Of a DNA stretch of 7,576 nt, positions 6,375-7,576 are shown piece by piece. Under the pieces are notes generated by a model. That model was not told the origin of the DNA and did not search any database. It worked only from the letters and a program-made list of their open reading frames with translations. Position 1 is the first letter of the stretch; every line of letters starts with the position of its first letter. A program made the position numbers and the translations under genes. The DNA comes from Asaia bogorensis. Its GTDB lineage: Bacteria; Pseudomonadota; Alphaproteobacteria; Acetobacterales; Acetobacteraceae. The stretch spans positions 1 through 7,576 of the forward strand of contig CAMCHA010000108.1 of NCBI GenBank assembly GCA_945874515.1. The letters are read 5' to 3'.

Positions 6375-7576
6375 GCGCGGCTGGCGCTTGCTTGCGGCAT
6401 GGGCATGATTCCCATGGCATAGGCCGCCATTTGAAGCTTCTCACCACGCGTCAGGCGCGGGCGTGGCCGAGGCAACCCGAAGCCGCGCGCCATCAGGCGT
6501 TCAAACAGGCGCTGATAGCCCCACATCATGATACGCGCCGGCAAAAGGGCGCGTTGATCCAGATGGCGCAGTTCCGCTGCCGCCTGCGCAAAGCCTGCCT
6601 CTGCCTGCTGTGCCAAATGTGCCGCGGCGCGCGCGAAGCCCGGGCTCGCGATCAACGTTGTGGCCGGTGCGTCTGCCACACCTTCAGCGGCCAGCAGATC
6701 AAGCGGCAGATAGACGCGGTCGCGCAGCGCATCCTCATCCAAATCACGCAGGATATTCACCAATTGCAGCGTGCGTCCCAGGCCAAGGCCGAAATCAGCC
6801 GCTTCCGGCGCGCCGAAAATACGTACCGCCATGGCACCGACACTGCCGGCGACGCGGCGGCAATAAAGGTTCAGCGCTTCGGTATCGGCGATCCGCAGGC
6901 TGGGTGTGGAATCGGTTTCCATCCCCGCGATCATCGCTTCGCATTCCTGGATGGGCAGTGCGAAGTTTTCGCGCGCCAGCGCCAATTCGCGCGAAAGCGC
7001 ACAATCCGGCGTAGTCAGCTTGCCGCGCCAATCGGCCAGGAAGCGGCGCTTTTCAGCTTCCGGCATTGCGCCATCGGCAATGTCATCCACCGCGCGGCAA
7101 AAGGCATATACCGCCCAAAGCGCCCGACGCCTTTCGCCCTTCAACGCCGACATGCCGCGCGCGAAGGAAGACCCCGCGCGCCCAACCCGCGCACTGACCA
7201 AAGCCGCATCGCTTGGGCCGGTGCCGAGTGCCGCGCGAAAGCCATGCAGGAAATCGAGGCGCGATACAGCAACACGCCCGAGCACCGGGTCCGCCGCGCG
7301 CAGCCGCGCCAGCAGCCGCCGCGCGAGTGCAATCGTCACTGCACTTTCGCGCGCAAGGCGCTTGGCCGAGAGCAACCGGGGCAAAGCAGCGGCGGCATCC
7401 AGCCTTTCCTCTACTTGATCGAGCGCAGCATCCAGCACGGCGCGCCGCGCCTCGGTATTGGTGGGGTCGAAGAAGCGCGCCTCACCGCCGGCCAAATCCA
7501 TCCAGGCTTCCGGCATATAGACGCGCCCGATATCGCGCCGATCCGGCACCAGATCCTGCACATGATTGAGGATTTG
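6371..7576 (-). CDS. hpnC-hpnD: HpnC-HpnD fusion: hydroxysqualene synthase C-terminus joined to presqualene diphosphate synthase (5' end outside window)
   Basis: The frame is open to the window edge, giving 401 visible residues in two parts of the squalene/phytoene synthase family (PF00494). Residues 1 to about 117 are the end of an HpnC: the second aspartate-rich motif in NHVQDLVPD (D8, D12), GRVYMPEAW, the helix ALARRLLARLRAADP and the closing GRVAVSRLDF. From about residue 127 a complete HpnD follows: RAGSSFARGM, RRALWAVYAFCRAVDDIAD (first Asp motif 164-168), YCRRVAGSVG, and QLVNILRDLDED (second Asp motif, D278 and D282). HpnD joins two farnesyl diphosphates to presqualene diphosphate and HpnC converts this to hydroxysqualene, so the chain should catalyse two consecutive steps, if the unseen N-terminal half of HpnC is intact. 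No stop lies between the parts. The only possible separate HpnD start is a TTG at 7199-7201 without a ribosome site. The stop overlaps the hpnE GTG. Confidence 0.9.
   Translation of the reverse strand, partial: QILNHVQDLVPDRRDIGRVYMPEAWMDLAGGEARFFDPTNTEARRAVLDAALDQVEERLDAAAALPRLLSAKRLARESAVTIALARRLLARLRAADPVLGRVAVSRLDFLHGFRAALGTGPSDAALVSARVGRAGSSFARGMSALKGERRRALWAVYAFCRAVDDIADGAMPEAEKRRFLADWRGKLTTPDCALSRELALARENFALPIQECEAMIAGMETDSTPSLRIADTEALNLYCRRVAGSVGAMAVRIFGAPEAADFGLGLGRTLQLVNILRDLDEDALRDRVYLPLDLLAAEGVADAPATTLIASPGFARAAAHLAQQAEAGFAQAAAELRHLDQRALLPARIMMWGYQRLFERLMARGFGLPRPRPRLTRGEKLQMAAYAMGIMPMPQASASRA

Noticed and set aside
5271..6422. Long open frame of 383 codons on the plus strand opposite hpnE
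   Set aside because: It is antisense to hpnE, whose FAD motif and C-terminal signature are plain. Its translation is low-complexity, rich in Arg, His and Gln, with no motif.
7199..7201. TTG as a separate start codon for HpnD
   Set aside because: It is in frame and near the domain start, but no Shine-Dalgarno sequence precedes it, and the HpnC frame reads through it without a stop.

Overview
The window looks like the chromosome of a GC-rich alphaproteobacterium, most plausibly of the Acetobacterales/Rhodospirillales group. The reasons are the aerobic cobaltochelatase subunit CobT, a hopanoid-type squalene pathway (HpnC, HpnD, HpnE) and a solitary Bug/TctC solute receptor, a family greatly expanded in such bacteria. 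The assignment is inferred from gene content; no rRNA or other taxonomic marker is present. I see no tRNA, rRNA, CRISPR array, insertion sequence or phage gene.

Left part, plus strand (1-2024): the 3' end of cobT, cut by the window edge, is followed after 14 bases by a gene for a secreted protein of the esterase-like phytase family with a twin-arginine signal. They converge on a minus-strand gene; the 45-base gap holds a perfect 11-bp hairpin likely to end transcription.

Middle, minus strand (2070-3786): a tripartite-tricarboxylate-type periplasmic receptor (Bug/TctC), with no transporter membrane genes beside it, and a GNAT N-acetyltransferase of the RimJ/RimL type. The 121 bases between them hold two nested inverted repeats.

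Right part, minus strand (3811-7576): three genes joined by 4-base stop/start overlaps (GTGA, then ATGA), so almost certainly one translationally coupled operon. In reading order they are: a protein that is the C-terminal part of HpnC continuing in frame into a whole HpnD domain; HpnE; and an aldehyde dehydrogenase of the class-3/coniferyl-aldehyde type. HpnD makes presqualene diphosphate from two farnesyl diphosphates, HpnC turns it into hydroxysqualene, and HpnE reduces that to squalene, the precursor of hopanoids. The aldehyde dehydrogenase is not a known step of this route. The GNAT gene starts 24 bases after it and may be co-transcribed.

The most notable point is the in-frame HpnC-HpnD fusion: two consecutive enzymes of squalene synthesis in one chain, with only a few residues of linker and no convincing internal start for HpnD. 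The second is the aldehyde dehydrogenase coupled to hpnE. The rest of the window is ordinary.
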